Part shown: piece by piece, positions 50,391 to 58,622 of the stretch
How the letters are laid out: each line of letters starts with the position of its first letter
Numbering within the stretch: position 1 is the first letter of the stretch
NCBI GenBank assembly: GCA_045636265.1
Contig: JAZTXD010000102.1
Coordinates: forward strand, 1-64,000
DNA: 64,000 nucleotides
Origin: Flemingiibacterium sp045636265
Lineage (GTDB): Bacteria; Bacillota; Clostridia; Oscillospirales; CAG-272
Reading direction: 5' to 3'
The notes under the pieces: generated by a model
The model's input: the letters and a program-made list of their open reading frames with translations, nothing else
What the model was told of the DNA's origin: nothing
Databases searched by the model: none
Translations under genes and position numbers: made by a program

Positions 50391-50651
50391 ATGAAAAAGA
50401 CACTTTCCTACATCACCCGCGGCACCTGCTCGCGCCAGATAGAGCTTGTATGCGAGGATAACACAATTGTTGACGTTAAGTTTATCGGAGGATGCTCCGG
50501 CAACACCCAGGGCGTTGCGGCGCTTGTTATCGGCATGGACATCGATGAGGCTATAAAGCGTATTAAGGGTATCAAATGTGGCCCCAAGCCCACATCCTGC
50601 CCCGATCAGCTTGCGTGCGCTCTTGAGGAAATAAAGGCGCAGGAAGCGTGA
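50391..50651 (+). CDS. TSCPD-domain protein (TIGR03905-like)
   Basis: This 86-residue protein contains the TSCPD signature PTSCPDQLACAL near residue 68, GGCSGNTQGVAAL near residue 34 and four conserved Cys. The domain is also found at the C-terminus of some ribonucleotide reductases, where the Cys residues may bind metal; the stand-alone form has no known function. A Shine-Dalgarno AAAGGA lies about 10 nt before the ATG. It is followed after 34 nt by the phosphohexomutase gene. Confidence 0.9.
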   Translation: MKKTLSYITRGTCSRQIELVCEDNTIVDVKFIGGCSGNTQGVAALVIGMDIDEAIKRIKGIKCGPKPTSCPDQLACALEEIKAQEA

Positions 50652-50685
50652 TGTGTTTGTCAAACAGAAATGAATGGAGAAGAAT

Positions 50686-52404
50686 ATGACATACCAGGAA
50701 AATTATAAGCGTTGGCTTGAGTCGGACAAGGTTGATGCCGACACAAAGGCAGAGCTCCTTGCCATAAAGGATGATGAGGAGGAGATAAAGCTTCGCTTTG
50801 TAAAATACCTCGAATTCGGTACCGCCGGACTTCGCGGAGTTATGATGGCGGGATCAAACGCGATGAACATTTACACCGTTGCGCACGCAACCCAGGGCTT
50901 TGCGGACCTCATAAACAAAGAGGGAAAAGCAGATCGCGGTGTTGCCGTAGCTTTCGACTCGCGCAACAATTCCGAGCTGTTTGCTCACTGTGCGGCGAGC
51001 GTCCTCGCGGCGAACGGAATAAAGGTTTATATATTCGCTTCTCTTCGCCCGACCCCGGTGCTCTCCTTCGCGGTACGCGAGCTTCACACTATCGCCGGTA
51101 TCAACATCACCGCTTCGCACAATCCGAAGCAGTATAACGGCTACAAGGCATATTGGGAGGATGGCGCACAGCTGCCGCCCGATCACGCGGCTACTGTTTC
51201 CGAGTTTATAGCGGCGGCGGATATTTTCGATGATGTTAAGACCGTTGATTTCGACGAAGCAGTAAAGAGCGGAATGATAGAATATATTTCCGAGGCTGTT
51301 GACGAAGCGTATATGAAGAACGTTATCGGTGAGGCGGTAAATCCGGGTATTATACGTGAGGTTGCCGACACACTTGAAATTGTGTACACTCCTCTTCACG
51401 GCGCCGGATACAAGATGATTCCCGAGGTGCTGTCGCGTGTTGGACTCAAGCACATTGACGTTGTTGACGAGCAGATGGTGCTCGACGGCGATTTCCCCAC
51501 ACTTTCGTATCCGAACCCCGAATTCCCCGAGGCGTTTGAGCTTGGAATAAAGCTTGCCGAAAAGGTTAACAGCGACCTCATAATCGCCACAGACCCCGAT
51601 GCTGACCGCGTTGGCATAATGTCGCGCGATAAGAGCGGCAAATTTGTCCGCCTTACCGGAAACCAGGTGGGCGCACTGCTGCTTGACTATATAATCACAG
51701 CGTACGAAGAAACCGGTATGCCGGAAAATCCGTATGCTGTAAAAACGATAGTATCCACCGAGCTGATAACCAAGATTTGTGCCGAGCACAATATAAAGCT
51801 CCACAATGTTCTGACCGGATTTAAGTTTATCGGCGAGGTTATAAAGGAATATGAAGTAACCGGACACGACAATTATATTTTCGGTTTTGAGGAGAGCTAC
51901 GGCTATCTCAAGGGAACCTATGCAAGAGATAAGGATGCAGTTGTTGCATCCATGCTGCTGTGCGAAATGGCGGCTTACTACAGCACAAAGAACATGACGC
52001 TTTGCGATGCTCTGCAGGGACTTTACGAGCGTTACGGCTACTACGGCGAGGGCGTTGCCAACATCTTTATGGAAGGCCTTGACGGTGTCGAGCGAATGAA
52101 AGCGCTCATGAACCGCTTGAGAAACGATCCGCCGGAAGAGCTTGCAGGCTACAAGGTTACCGAGCGTCGCGACTATCTTAACGACACTGTTCTCGATGTG
52201 GAAACCGGAAAGGTTACAAGCACCGGACTTCCGTCGTCCAACGTGCTCTACTATGTCACCGAAGCCGGTGACGTGGTTGTTATCCGCCCGTCGGGTACAG
52301 AGCCGAAGATAAAGATATATATCCTCGCGCACGATGAAGATAAAGCTTCGCTTGATAAGAAGATTGCCGCATATGCGAAAGTAACTGATACTTGGACTAA
52401 ATAA
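50686..52404 (+). CDS. pgcA: Phospho-sugar mutase (PgcA-type phosphoglucomutase/phosphomannomutase)
   Basis: This 572-residue alpha-D-phosphohexomutase interconverts hexose 1- and 6-phosphates, feeding glycan and nucleotide-sugar synthesis. It has FGTAGLRGVM near residue 45, the phosphoserine loop ITASHNPKQYNGYK (Ser about residue 146), the metal loop ATDPDADRVGI near residue 305, the sugar-binding GFEESYGYL near residue 400 and the phosphate-binding RPSGTEPKIKIY near residue 535. The length and motifs match B. subtilis PgcA. The ATG at 50686 is used (GGAGAAG 6 nt upstream) rather than the one at 50674. Confidence 0.93.
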   Translation: MTYQENYKRWLESDKVDADTKAELLAIKDDEEEIKLRFVKYLEFGTAGLRGVMMAGSNAMNIYTVAHATQGFADLINKEGKADRGVAVAFDSRNNSELFAHCAASVLAANGIKVYIFASLRPTPVLSFAVRELHTIAGINITASHNPKQYNGYKAYWEDGAQLPPDHAATVSEFIAAADIFDDVKTVDFDEAVKSGMIEYISEAVDEAYMKNVIGEAVNPGIIREVADTLEIVYTPLHGAGYKMIPEVLSRVGLKHIDVVDEQMVLDGDFPTLSYPNPEFPEAFELGIKLAEKVNSDLIIATDPDADRVGIMSRDKSGKFVRLTGNQVGALLLDYIITAYEETGMPENPYAVKTIVSTELITKICAEHNIKLHNVLTGFKFIGEVIKEYEVTGHDNYIFGFEESYGYLKGTYARDKDAVVASMLLCEMAAYYSTKNMTLCDALQGLYERYGYYGEGVANIFMEGLDGVERMKALMNRLRNDPPEELAGYKVTERRDYLNDTVLDVETGKVTSTGLPSSNVLYYVTEAGDVVVIRPSGTEPKIKIYILAHDEDKASLDKKIAAYAKVTDTWTK

Positions 52405-52410
52405 AAGATG

Positions 52411-52445
52411 CACCGGCTTGGGTTTATACCAAGCCGGTGTTTTTG
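52411..52445 (+). terminator. Terminator after the phosphohexomutase gene
   Basis: A perfect 11-bp stem (CACCGGCTTGG / CCAAGCCGGTG) with a 7-nt loop is followed by TTTTTT. The T-run is also the outer edge of the palindromic element that follows. Confidence 0.93.
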
Positions 52446-52845
52446 TGTTCGGCGCGTCGCGCCGAGGGTACGCATAAAAGAGGGGACAGACAACCGGCTG
52501 CGCAGGTTTTCTTTCCCCACTTAAACTCCCCTATTTTCCTTGCTTACGCCGGAGGCGCTCCTCTGCGCTCGAAGAAAGACTCGCGCTGGATACTGCGAAC
52601 ACACCGCCCACATTACAGATACCGCCCTATTCCGCCAACCGATAGAGTGGAGCGGTATCTATGGTAACCGCTTTACAGCGCGAATCTTTCTTTGAGCGCG
52701 AGTCGGGCGTAAGGGAAAAGTGAGGGTGTCAAGAGGGGGAGGAAAACCGCAGGTTGTCCTCCTCCTTTTGCGCATCCCTTGCGCATACGGCGATACGCTA
52801 TACTGTATCGGCGCTCATGAGAGCGCCGACGTATACAAAAACCTC
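52437..52845. repeat. Long imperfect palindromic element with nested hairpins (MITE-like or structured RNA)
   Basis: This 400-bp gene-free stretch is almost entirely self-complementary around a centre near 52638. Nested arms match outward: AGATACCGC / GCGGTATCT; a 20-bp arm at 52569-52588 that pairs with 52676-52695 with two mismatches; CTTACGCC / GGCGTAAG; an arm around 52480-52515 related to 52735-52765; GC-rich mini-hairpins at both ends (CGGCGCGTCGCGCCG and CGGCGCTC-ATGA-GAGCGCCG); and TTTTTGT / ACAAAAA at the edges. Base composition differs from the neighbours. No conserved protein is encoded. It fits a non-autonomous mobile element, but a large structured RNA cannot be excluded. Confidence 0.7.
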
Positions 52846-53407
52846 ACTCCATAAGTGATTCCCCAGTAATAAGCCCTTCAAAGCAGGAGCCGACGAATCT
52901 GTCGTCTGTGCGGTATCCGTCGATATGGATGTAGCGGATGCGCGCATAGTTATAGCTGGAGAGCGGACGGTTGCGCGCATCGTTGCTGTGTGCTGATACC
53001 AGATATGTCCGTCTGCCGTAGCCGCTTACGATAAGCGTGTGGTAAAAATCCCCGTCATCCCGACCGAGCTGTATAACATCGCCCGGGAGTAGCAGGGTGT
53101 TGCGCCCCACTTCTCGGCCGAACGGACCGAGTCCGTCGCCTATCCCCTCGCTGTTGCCCGTGATGAAATTGTAGAAAAATTCAACTCCCGTCCACGCGGC
53201 GGCGCGGTCATCGGGCGAGAGATAGTACCACCCGAAGTCAGGCGTGAAATTCATCTGACAGCATCCTGCGAGTATGCACTGCGACACAAAATTTGTACAG
53301 TTTCCGCCGCCGCCCGTGAAATCAAAAAAGAGCGGATTTCGGTCAAGCGCCCACCTGCGTGCATATGCAACTGCGCGCTCGCGATTATATTCTCTAAGTT
53401 CCGGCAT
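52844..53407 (-). CDS. Amidase_6-domain (NlpC/P60-like) protein
   Basis: This 187-residue protein is of the Amidase_6 type, a putative cysteine-peptidase-like fold. It has YNRERAVAYARRWALDRNP near residue 7, the catalytic-type DFTGGGGNCTNFVSQC near residue 28 (Cys in NCTNF) and GDVIQLGRDDGDFYHTLIVSG near residue 106, with a conserved His. The domain often occurs in wall-associated or spore proteins, but no signal peptide is present here. The ATG at 53407 has AAAGGGGG upstream; an upstream in-frame ATG lacks a Shine-Dalgarno. It ends inside the edge of the palindromic element and is divergent from capA. Confidence 0.88.
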   Translation of the reverse strand: MPELREYNRERAVAYARRWALDRNPLFFDFTGGGGNCTNFVSQCILAGCCQMNFTPDFGWYYLSPDDRAAAWTGVEFFYNFITGNSEGIGDGLGPFGREVGRNTLLLPGDVIQLGRDDGDFYHTLIVSGYGRRTYLVSAHSNDARNRPLSSYNYARIRYIHIDGYRTDDRFVGSCFEGLITGESLME

Positions 53408-53483
53408 ATATGTACCCCCTTTACCGTTTACTACAGTGTATGCCGGCGCGGAGAAAGTGTTATCGGGGAAGTGCAAAATATTC

Positions 53484-53512
53484 TTGCATTTGTGCAGATT
53501 ATGTGGTATAAT
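53484..53512 (+). promoter_or_regulatory. Promoter of capA
   Basis: TTGCAT and TATAAT are separated by 17 nt, about 40 nt before the ATG. Confidence 0.75.
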
Positions 53513-53551
53513 TATAACAACACAAAATCAATTTTTTACACGGTGATTACA

Positions 53552-54649
53552 ATGAAAAAAGCTGCTGTTATAACTGCGGTTGTATGTGTGCTGCTTGTGG
53601 GGATCATGATAGCTCTGCCGGCACAGGAACTGCTTAAGGATATTCCATCAACACCCGGGATAAACGCGGTGGATGATAAAGTTTCATATTTAAACGGTGA
53701 CTCCGCGATGCTGCCAAGTGAATCGGAACCCGAACCGCCGCCGGAGCCGGTTACGATAACTCTGTCCTTTATCGGGGACTGTATGCTTGCCACAGACCGC
53801 GGCGCCGAGTGGGAAGGCTCATTCAATCTGCTTGCAAAAAATGTTGAGCCGTCATACTTCTTTGAGGCGTTCGAGGAGATTTTCAAGAACGACGACTGGA
53901 CCGTTGCCAATCTTGAAAATGTGTTTACCGATAATCCAAACGCGCAGATCAGAGGCAAGGGCTATTCGCCGGCATATTGGTATAAATCTACCACTGCAAA
54001 CACCGCAATACTCACCGAGGGCGGTATTGATATCGTGTCACTTTCCAACAATCACTCGCAGGACTATGGAAGCATCGGTTACGAGGACACGCGCATGGCT
54101 CTTGACGACGCCGGAGTGATATGGGGCGATAACGACAAGATGATCATGCTCGAAAAAGAGGGATTCACTATCGCTCTGTATGCAACCACTTTCTACTATA
54201 CAGGGTACGACACAATAATCTCCGATAAAATGGCGGCTGTTGAGGCAGATTACAAAATAGTGTATTTCCACGGAGGTACGGAGCGAGTACACGTGCCGGA
54301 CGCTTGGAAAGCGGCGGGATGCAGACGCATGATCGACAATGGCATAGATCTTGTAATCGGACATCATCCTCACGTACTCCAACCCATTGAGGTATACAAC
54401 GGCAAAACCATAGTTCACTCCCTTGGAAATTTTGTGTTCGGAGGCTCACGCAGTGAGGAAAACCGCACGATAGTCTACCAACACAAAATCACACTTGTTG
54501 AGGGAGAAATCGTGGAAATATCCGAGGAGATAATCCCTTGCTACGTTTACACGGAGCTATATAAGCCGGGCATAATTACTGATGAGGCCGAAATTGCCGC
54601 GCTTAACGCATTCCTCAAGGGCGAGAGCAAATCGCCCATGAACAAATGA
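53552..54649 (+). CDS. CapA-family (poly-gamma-glutamate capsule type) protein
   Basis: This 365-residue protein has an N-terminal membrane anchor or signal (about residues 4-26), a Pro/Glu-rich linker and a CapA/PgsA metallophosphatase-like domain. Motifs are SFIGDCMLATDRG near residue 70, VANLENVF near residue 115, VSLSNNHSQDYG near residue 165, YFHGGTE near residue 236 and IGHHPHVLQPIE near residue 269, all family positions for metal binding. In Bacillus the homologue supports poly-gamma-glutamate synthesis or transport, but stand-alone CapA-like proteins are common and of unclear role. It overlaps the radical SAM gene by four bases. Confidence 0.9.
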   Translation: MKKAAVITAVVCVLLVGIMIALPAQELLKDIPSTPGINAVDDKVSYLNGDSAMLPSESEPEPPPEPVTITLSFIGDCMLATDRGAEWEGSFNLLAKNVEPSYFFEAFEEIFKNDDWTVANLENVFTDNPNAQIRGKGYSPAYWYKSTTANTAILTEGGIDIVSLSNNHSQDYGSIGYEDTRMALDDAGVIWGDNDKMIMLEKEGFTIALYATTFYYTGYDTIISDKMAAVEADYKIVYFHGGTERVHVPDAWKAAGCRRMIDNGIDLVIGHHPHVLQPIEVYNGKTIVHSLGNFVFGGSRSEENRTIVYQHKITLVEGEIVEISEEIIPCYVYTELYKPGIITDEAEIAALNAFLKGESKSPMNK

Positions 54650-55548
54650 CGGGCGGCGTATGCAGGCTTTGTCCAAGAGAGTGCGGCGTTGAGCGTACCG
54701 CGGCTCTTGGCTTTTGCGGACAGAGCGACAAAATAAAAATTGCCCGCGCGGCACCTCACATGTGGGAGGAGCCTTGCATATCGGGGGGCAACGGCTCGGG
54801 AACTGTATTTTTCTGCGGATGCACGCTTGGGTGCGTATACTGCCAGAACTATGCCATTTCACGGTGTGGCGAGTCGGATAAAGGCACAGAGATAAGCGTG
54901 GAGCGCTTGGCGGAGATTTTTCTGGAGCTTGAGGGAAGCGGTGTACACAACATAAACCTTGTTACGCCTACCATGTTCGCGCCCCAAATTGCCGATGCGA
55001 TAGATGCGGCACGTTCGAGGGGACTTTCGCTTCCGATAGTTTACAACACGAGCGGATATGAAAGCGAGAGGGGAATCGCTTCCATAGCGGATAAGATTGA
55101 CATATATCTGCCCGATTTCAAGTATATATCTGCTGATATGGCGAAGAAGTATTCGCATGCCGAGGATTATCCGGTACACGCAAAGGCTTCGCTGCGTTAT
55201 ATGGTGGATAAGATAGGCGCGGCGCGGTTTGGCGCGGACGGTATGATGACACGCGGCGTGGTGGTGCGTCACCTGCTTTTGCCGGGACAGCTTGCAGAGT
55301 CAAAGCGAGTGCTTGATTATCTTTTCTCGGAGTATGAGAACAGCATATACTACAGCATAATGAGCCAATACACGCCGGTGGCGGCGCTTGATGCCGACAG
55401 ATTCCCCGAGCTTAACCGACGCGTTACAACATACGAATACCAAAAGCTTATCGAATACGCTGTGGGACTCGGTATCAAAAACGGTTTTATACAAGACGGC
55501 AGTGCGGCAAAGGAGAGCTTTATCCCGGATTTCGGTACGGTTAAATAA
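54646..55548 (+). CDS. Radical SAM protein, PflA-like (COG1313 type)
   Basis: This 300-residue protein has the radical SAM motif GCTLGCVYCQN (Cys about residues 59, 63 and 66) that holds the [4Fe-4S] cluster. It also has an N-terminal Cys motif at 6, 9, 13 and 24 (CRLCPREC...FCG), characteristic of the COG1313 group. INLVTPTMFAPQI near residue 105 and LPIVYNTSGYES near residue 130 are conserved. Members resemble pyruvate formate-lyase activators but have no proven target. Overlap with capA (ATGA) implies cotranscription; the link between them is unclear. Confidence 0.92.
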   Translation: MTGGVCRLCPRECGVERTAALGFCGQSDKIKIARAAPHMWEEPCISGGNGSGTVFFCGCTLGCVYCQNYAISRCGESDKGTEISVERLAEIFLELEGSGVHNINLVTPTMFAPQIADAIDAARSRGLSLPIVYNTSGYESERGIASIADKIDIYLPDFKYISADMAKKYSHAEDYPVHAKASLRYMVDKIGAARFGADGMMTRGVVVRHLLLPGQLAESKRVLDYLFSEYENSIYYSIMSQYTPVAALDADRFPELNRRVTTYEYQKLIEYAVGLGIKNGFIQDGSAAKESFIPDFGTVK

Positions 55549-55662
55549 AAAAGGGTAGTTTACGAAGCTTTTTACAAGGATATTTACAAATTTCGGCAGA
55601 AGGACTTTTCTTTATGCCGATTTTGTGATATAATGGAGCCGACAATTATGGAAGGAGTAACT

Positions 55663-56032
55663 GTGTCGTTAAATTACAATAAAAAGAATATTACTCTTGC
55701 TAAAAATCTTCGCAAAAAATGGAACACAGCAAGAAAATCATCTATGGTATGATTTTTTATCGAAATATGAAATAAGGTTTCAAAGACAAAAAGCAATCGA
55801 CAACTTTATTGCGGATTTTTATTGCCACAAAGCAAAACTGATTATAGAACTTGATGGTTCACAGCATTATACTGAAAAAGACGCACAAAAAGATGAATTC
55901 CGAACCCAAATTCTTGAGGGATACGGTCTGAAAGTTATACGTTTTACAAATAAGCAAATCAACACAAATTTCCGAGGCGTATGCGAGTATATCGATGCCG
56001 TCGTAAAAGCCTCCCTCCGAGAGGGAGCCTGA
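55663..56032 (+). pseudogene. DUF559 (Vsr-like) endonuclease-fold protein, frameshifted
   Basis: The GTG start at 55663 has AAGGAG 5 nt upstream and encodes SLNYNKKNITLAKNLRK, the usual DUF559 N-terminus. The frame then breaks at a run of six A (about 55713-55718). The rest continues in the -1 frame as NGTQQENHLWYDFL, then FQRQKAIDNFIADFYCHKAKLIIELDGSQHY, with the nuclease-like Asp, Glu and Gln/His residues intact through VIRFTNKQINTNF. With five A the reading would be continuous. It is therefore a recent frameshift, an assembly error, or a slippage site. DUF559 proteins resemble very-short-patch endonucleases; their biological role is uncertain. Confidence 0.85.
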
Positions 56033-56133
56033 GACGCGTAGAGAGATAGGATTTAATTTATGTGTTTGTGAAACATGTGGAAAACTGGTAATAAAACAGA
56101 AATAAACACTCCATAACATAGGGTGGTGATTGA

Positions 56134-56742
56134 ATGAAGAAAAGAAAGTTTTATATCGAATATTACGATAGAACGAATCGTGCTTTTTCTGATAAGATAA
56201 TTTGGGGCAAAAAAGAACGCGAAGATGCATGGCGCCAAGGTCAACATCTTATCTCAAAACTCGAACGCAAAATATTTATCGTAACGCAGTACTTAACTTT
56301 GCTGTTATGCTGGATCCCTATGTGTTTTGATCGTGATGCATGGATAATTGTACCGATTGCGGTGTCGGTTTTTCTGTTACAAATATTGATTACAGATTTT
56401 TCTATTATTAAAATAGAATGGCTATATTACATTTATCGCAAGAATACAGTATATTCTTCTGTACTGCATGATATATTTCTTGGCAAGTTTGCCGATTTTT
56501 TGAATGAATTAAAACGTGCAACAAAAAAAGAAGTTACGGGATACATTTTCAAAAGTGGTGGCGAGTTTTACGGAAAATACTGTGCTGTTTGCCGAAACAA
56601 AAACAACAAAATCACATTAACTTTTAAAAGGAACAGCGTTGTTATAATGGTTAATAAAAAGAAATTCGTAATTAAAGATTCGCTGCTTACCAAAGAACAT
56701 CTAGCAACCGAGATTGCAACCATTATCAACGCAAACAAATGA
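56134..56742 (+). CDS. AT-rich orphan membrane protein, unknown function
   Basis: This 202-residue protein has two neighbouring hydrophobic helices (about residues 48-63 and 70-92) between a basic N-terminal region with many aromatic residues and a C-terminal soluble domain (about residues 130-200) with alternating strands, resembling a PH-like or small beta fold. I recognise no family. The base composition is clearly more AT-rich than most genes here, and it follows the broken DUF559 gene, hinting at acquired DNA. GGGTGGTGATTG before the ATG is an adequate ribosome binding site. A strong terminator follows. Confidence 0.6.
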   Translation: MKKRKFYIEYYDRTNRAFSDKIIWGKKEREDAWRQGQHLISKLERKIFIVTQYLTLLLCWIPMCFDRDAWIIVPIAVSVFLLQILITDFSIIKIEWLYYIYRKNTVYSSVLHDIFLGKFADFLNELKRATKKEVTGYIFKSGGEFYGKYCAVCRNKNNKITLTFKRNSVVIMVNKKKFVIKDSLLTKEHLATEIATIINANK

Positions 56743-56783
56743 AATCGCCCGTTAAAATTCTCTCATGGCAGTATTAAAAAGCG

Positions 56784-56818
56784 AACCCCGACAGATTCTA
56801 AAATCTGTCGGGGTTTTA
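56784..56818 (+). terminator. Bidirectional terminator between convergent genes
   Basis: A perfect 13-bp stem (AACCCCGACAGAT / ATCTGTCGGGGTT) with a 6-nt loop is followed by TTTATC. It lies between the orphan gene and the convergent M23 gene, with A-rich sequence on the left. Confidence 0.9.
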
Positions 56819-56864
56819 TCATTCTTATAAGATATGCCCACCGCTCTTTTATTTGTGTCAAATT

Positions 56865-58475
56865 TTATTCGGTCATCAAAATGCCCTCGTCCCACAGATC
56901 GTACGGACATACGGGAACATCAAATACCGAGAGACCGATGTGGGGGAACGAGTTTGCCGTGAATCCGGTGGAGCCGGCGTATCCGACTACATCGCCCTTT
57001 GTTACGGTGTCGCCTACGCTGACGGAAACGGAGCCGAGGTGGCAATACCAGCTCTTGAGTCCGAGTCCGTGGTCAACGACTACCATATATCCGGGCAGGT
57101 CAAGGTAACCGACGTAAACAACTTTACCGTTGTTGGTTGCCATTACATCCTTACCGGCAACTGCGGCGTAGTCAACGCCCTGGTGACGGTAAACCTCTCC
57201 GGTTGCGGAGATCGTACGTCTTATACCAAATCCCGTGTTGACATTTGCGTTTACCGCTTCGATGAACAGTCCGTCCCAAAGAGGAGTGGATTCGGTAACA
57301 GCTACGATAGGTGCCATTGTATCATTGAAATTCTTTATCGTAGTTTCGGTTCTTGTCTGGCTGACGATAGTTGCGCTTATATCAAGAGTTACGCTCTTGA
57401 AGGTCTTGGGAGTGATGTCAAGCTTCATCTCCTGGGTAACCTCGCCGTACGAGCAGGTGAAGTTTACTTCCTTTCCGGTGAATTCCATCGGAACCGGAAC
57501 GAGTGCGCGTGCGTATTTGCCGTCGGTAAAGAATGTGGGAGTGAATCCGATATCGGGATCGCTTGTGAACTTGATTGCTGACGGATCGTCAACATTCTTT
57601 GCGGAGATTACAACGAATTCACCTGGCTCAACATTTGTTTCACCGAGATAAAATACCGCAGGAAGAAGAATCTTTGCCTTGAATTCGTATGTTGCCGAAC
57701 CGAAACAAGCATCGGTTTCGGACTCATACCATTTTGCATCCACAAGCACGTCAACGGTTCTGCCTTCGAGTGAAAGGTTTACAACCTTATCGTATGTGTC
57801 GTTGAAGAGAATCGAACCGTTATCGCTGATAGTTACATTGATTAAATCAGGCTCGTTGTCGAATGAGAGGGCGAACGCTCCCTTCATCTGATGTACATCA
57901 TCGGTTTTCGGAGCTTTTTCAATATCGGTTAGGGCAACATAATCACCGCTGAGCGTTTGGTATGCCCACTCGCCCGTTACGGGAGTCATTGTTTGTCCGG
58001 ACACTGTCATTGTAGGGAACGTGGTTGTGTTGTAAAGACAGCGTGCATATTCGGTTGAGAGAAATGAAGTGGCATCGTCTGCGGTTATATGGTACGCTGT
58101 GCCGTTTGAATCAACGTAGTAGGCAGATGAAGCATCAAGGGAGAAATAGTATTTATATACACGTGCACGGTCATAGTTATAATATTTGAATTCAAAACAG
58201 TTTGCACCCACAAGCGGTTCGGGGAGAGAGGTCTGTTTGACCGCCTTGTTATTTATTTTGATGAAACCGCTTATATCCTTTGCAGCATTTTCATTATCTT
58301 TCCAAAGAGTAAACACGTTACCTCTGAGGTCGGTAATTTCAAGCTTTGTAATACGTTTTTCGTTGACAGGAGCATTTTGTTCTATATAATAACTGCCAAC
58401 TGCAATGCATGTAGGGATAAAAAGTGCAATTATTACAGCTATTGTAACAAATAAACTTTTTGCAGATTTGGTCAT
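56865..58475 (-). CDS. Membrane-anchored M23/LytM-like protein with incomplete zinc site
   Basis: This 536-residue protein has an N-terminal membrane anchor (about residues 8-28), roughly 380 residues of beta-rich extracytoplasmic sequence and a C-terminal M23 domain. The first motif is intact (HQGVDYAA, His 431 and Asp 435), as is the catalytic-type WYCHL (His 479). The last motif, normally HxH (as in PHLHFE), reads PHIGLSVF, so Gly 514 replaces the zinc-binding His. The enzyme may be inactive and act as a regulator, like some LytM factors. AAGGAG lies 7 nt before the ATG. Confidence 0.88.
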   Translation of the reverse strand: MTKSAKSLFVTIAVIIALFIPTCIAVGSYYIEQNAPVNEKRITKLEITDLRGNVFTLWKDNENAAKDISGFIKINNKAVKQTSLPEPLVGANCFEFKYYNYDRARVYKYYFSLDASSAYYVDSNGTAYHITADDATSFLSTEYARCLYNTTTFPTMTVSGQTMTPVTGEWAYQTLSGDYVALTDIEKAPKTDDVHQMKGAFALSFDNEPDLINVTISDNGSILFNDTYDKVVNLSLEGRTVDVLVDAKWYESETDACFGSATYEFKAKILLPAVFYLGETNVEPGEFVVISAKNVDDPSAIKFTSDPDIGFTPTFFTDGKYARALVPVPMEFTGKEVNFTCSYGEVTQEMKLDITPKTFKSVTLDISATIVSQTRTETTIKNFNDTMAPIVAVTESTPLWDGLFIEAVNANVNTGFGIRRTISATGEVYRHQGVDYAAVAGKDVMATNNGKVVYVGYLDLPGYMVVVDHGLGLKSWYCHLGSVSVSVGDTVTKGDVVGYAGSTGFTANSFPHIGLSVFDVPVCPYDLWDEGILMTE

Positions 58476-58518
58476 GCTTTTTCTCCTTTTGCACTAATTT
58501 ATGATAATACATATCTAT

Positions 58519-58547
58519 ATTATACATTATTTTTGAGTGCAGGTCAA
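58519..58547 (-). promoter_or_regulatory. Promoter of the M23-like gene
   Basis: On the minus strand TTGACC and a perfect TATAAT are separated by 17 nt, about 45 nt before the ATG. Confidence 0.78.
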
Positions 58548-58566
58548 GCATATTCTTGAATTTTGC

Positions 58567-58605
58567 AAAAAAATATCACCCACAAATAATATGTGAGTGA
58601 TATTT
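58567..58605 (-). terminator. Terminator of the hydrolase/kinase unit
   Basis: A 14-bp stem with one mismatch (AAATATCACCCACA against TGTGAGTGATATTT) and a 7-nt loop. The seven A on the left give a U-run on the minus strand. Confidence 0.85.
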
Positions 58606-58622
58606 ATATGTAGTTTGTGTTT

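Noticed and set aside
50854..52413. A 519-codon open frame on the minus strand opposite the phosphohexomutase gene
   Set aside because: It is an antisense shadow of a clearly conserved gene; its protein has no motif, is Val/Arg-rich as expected for an antisense frame, and has no ribosome binding site.
52437..52667. A 76-codon plus-strand frame in the palindromic element
   Set aside because: It lies inside the self-complementary repeat, has no ribosome binding site and is a by-product of the inverted arms.
52437..52845. RNase P RNA, tmRNA or SRP RNA as an explanation of the structured region
   Set aside because: I could not find the conserved core sequences of these RNAs; the overall palindromic design fits a repeat element better.
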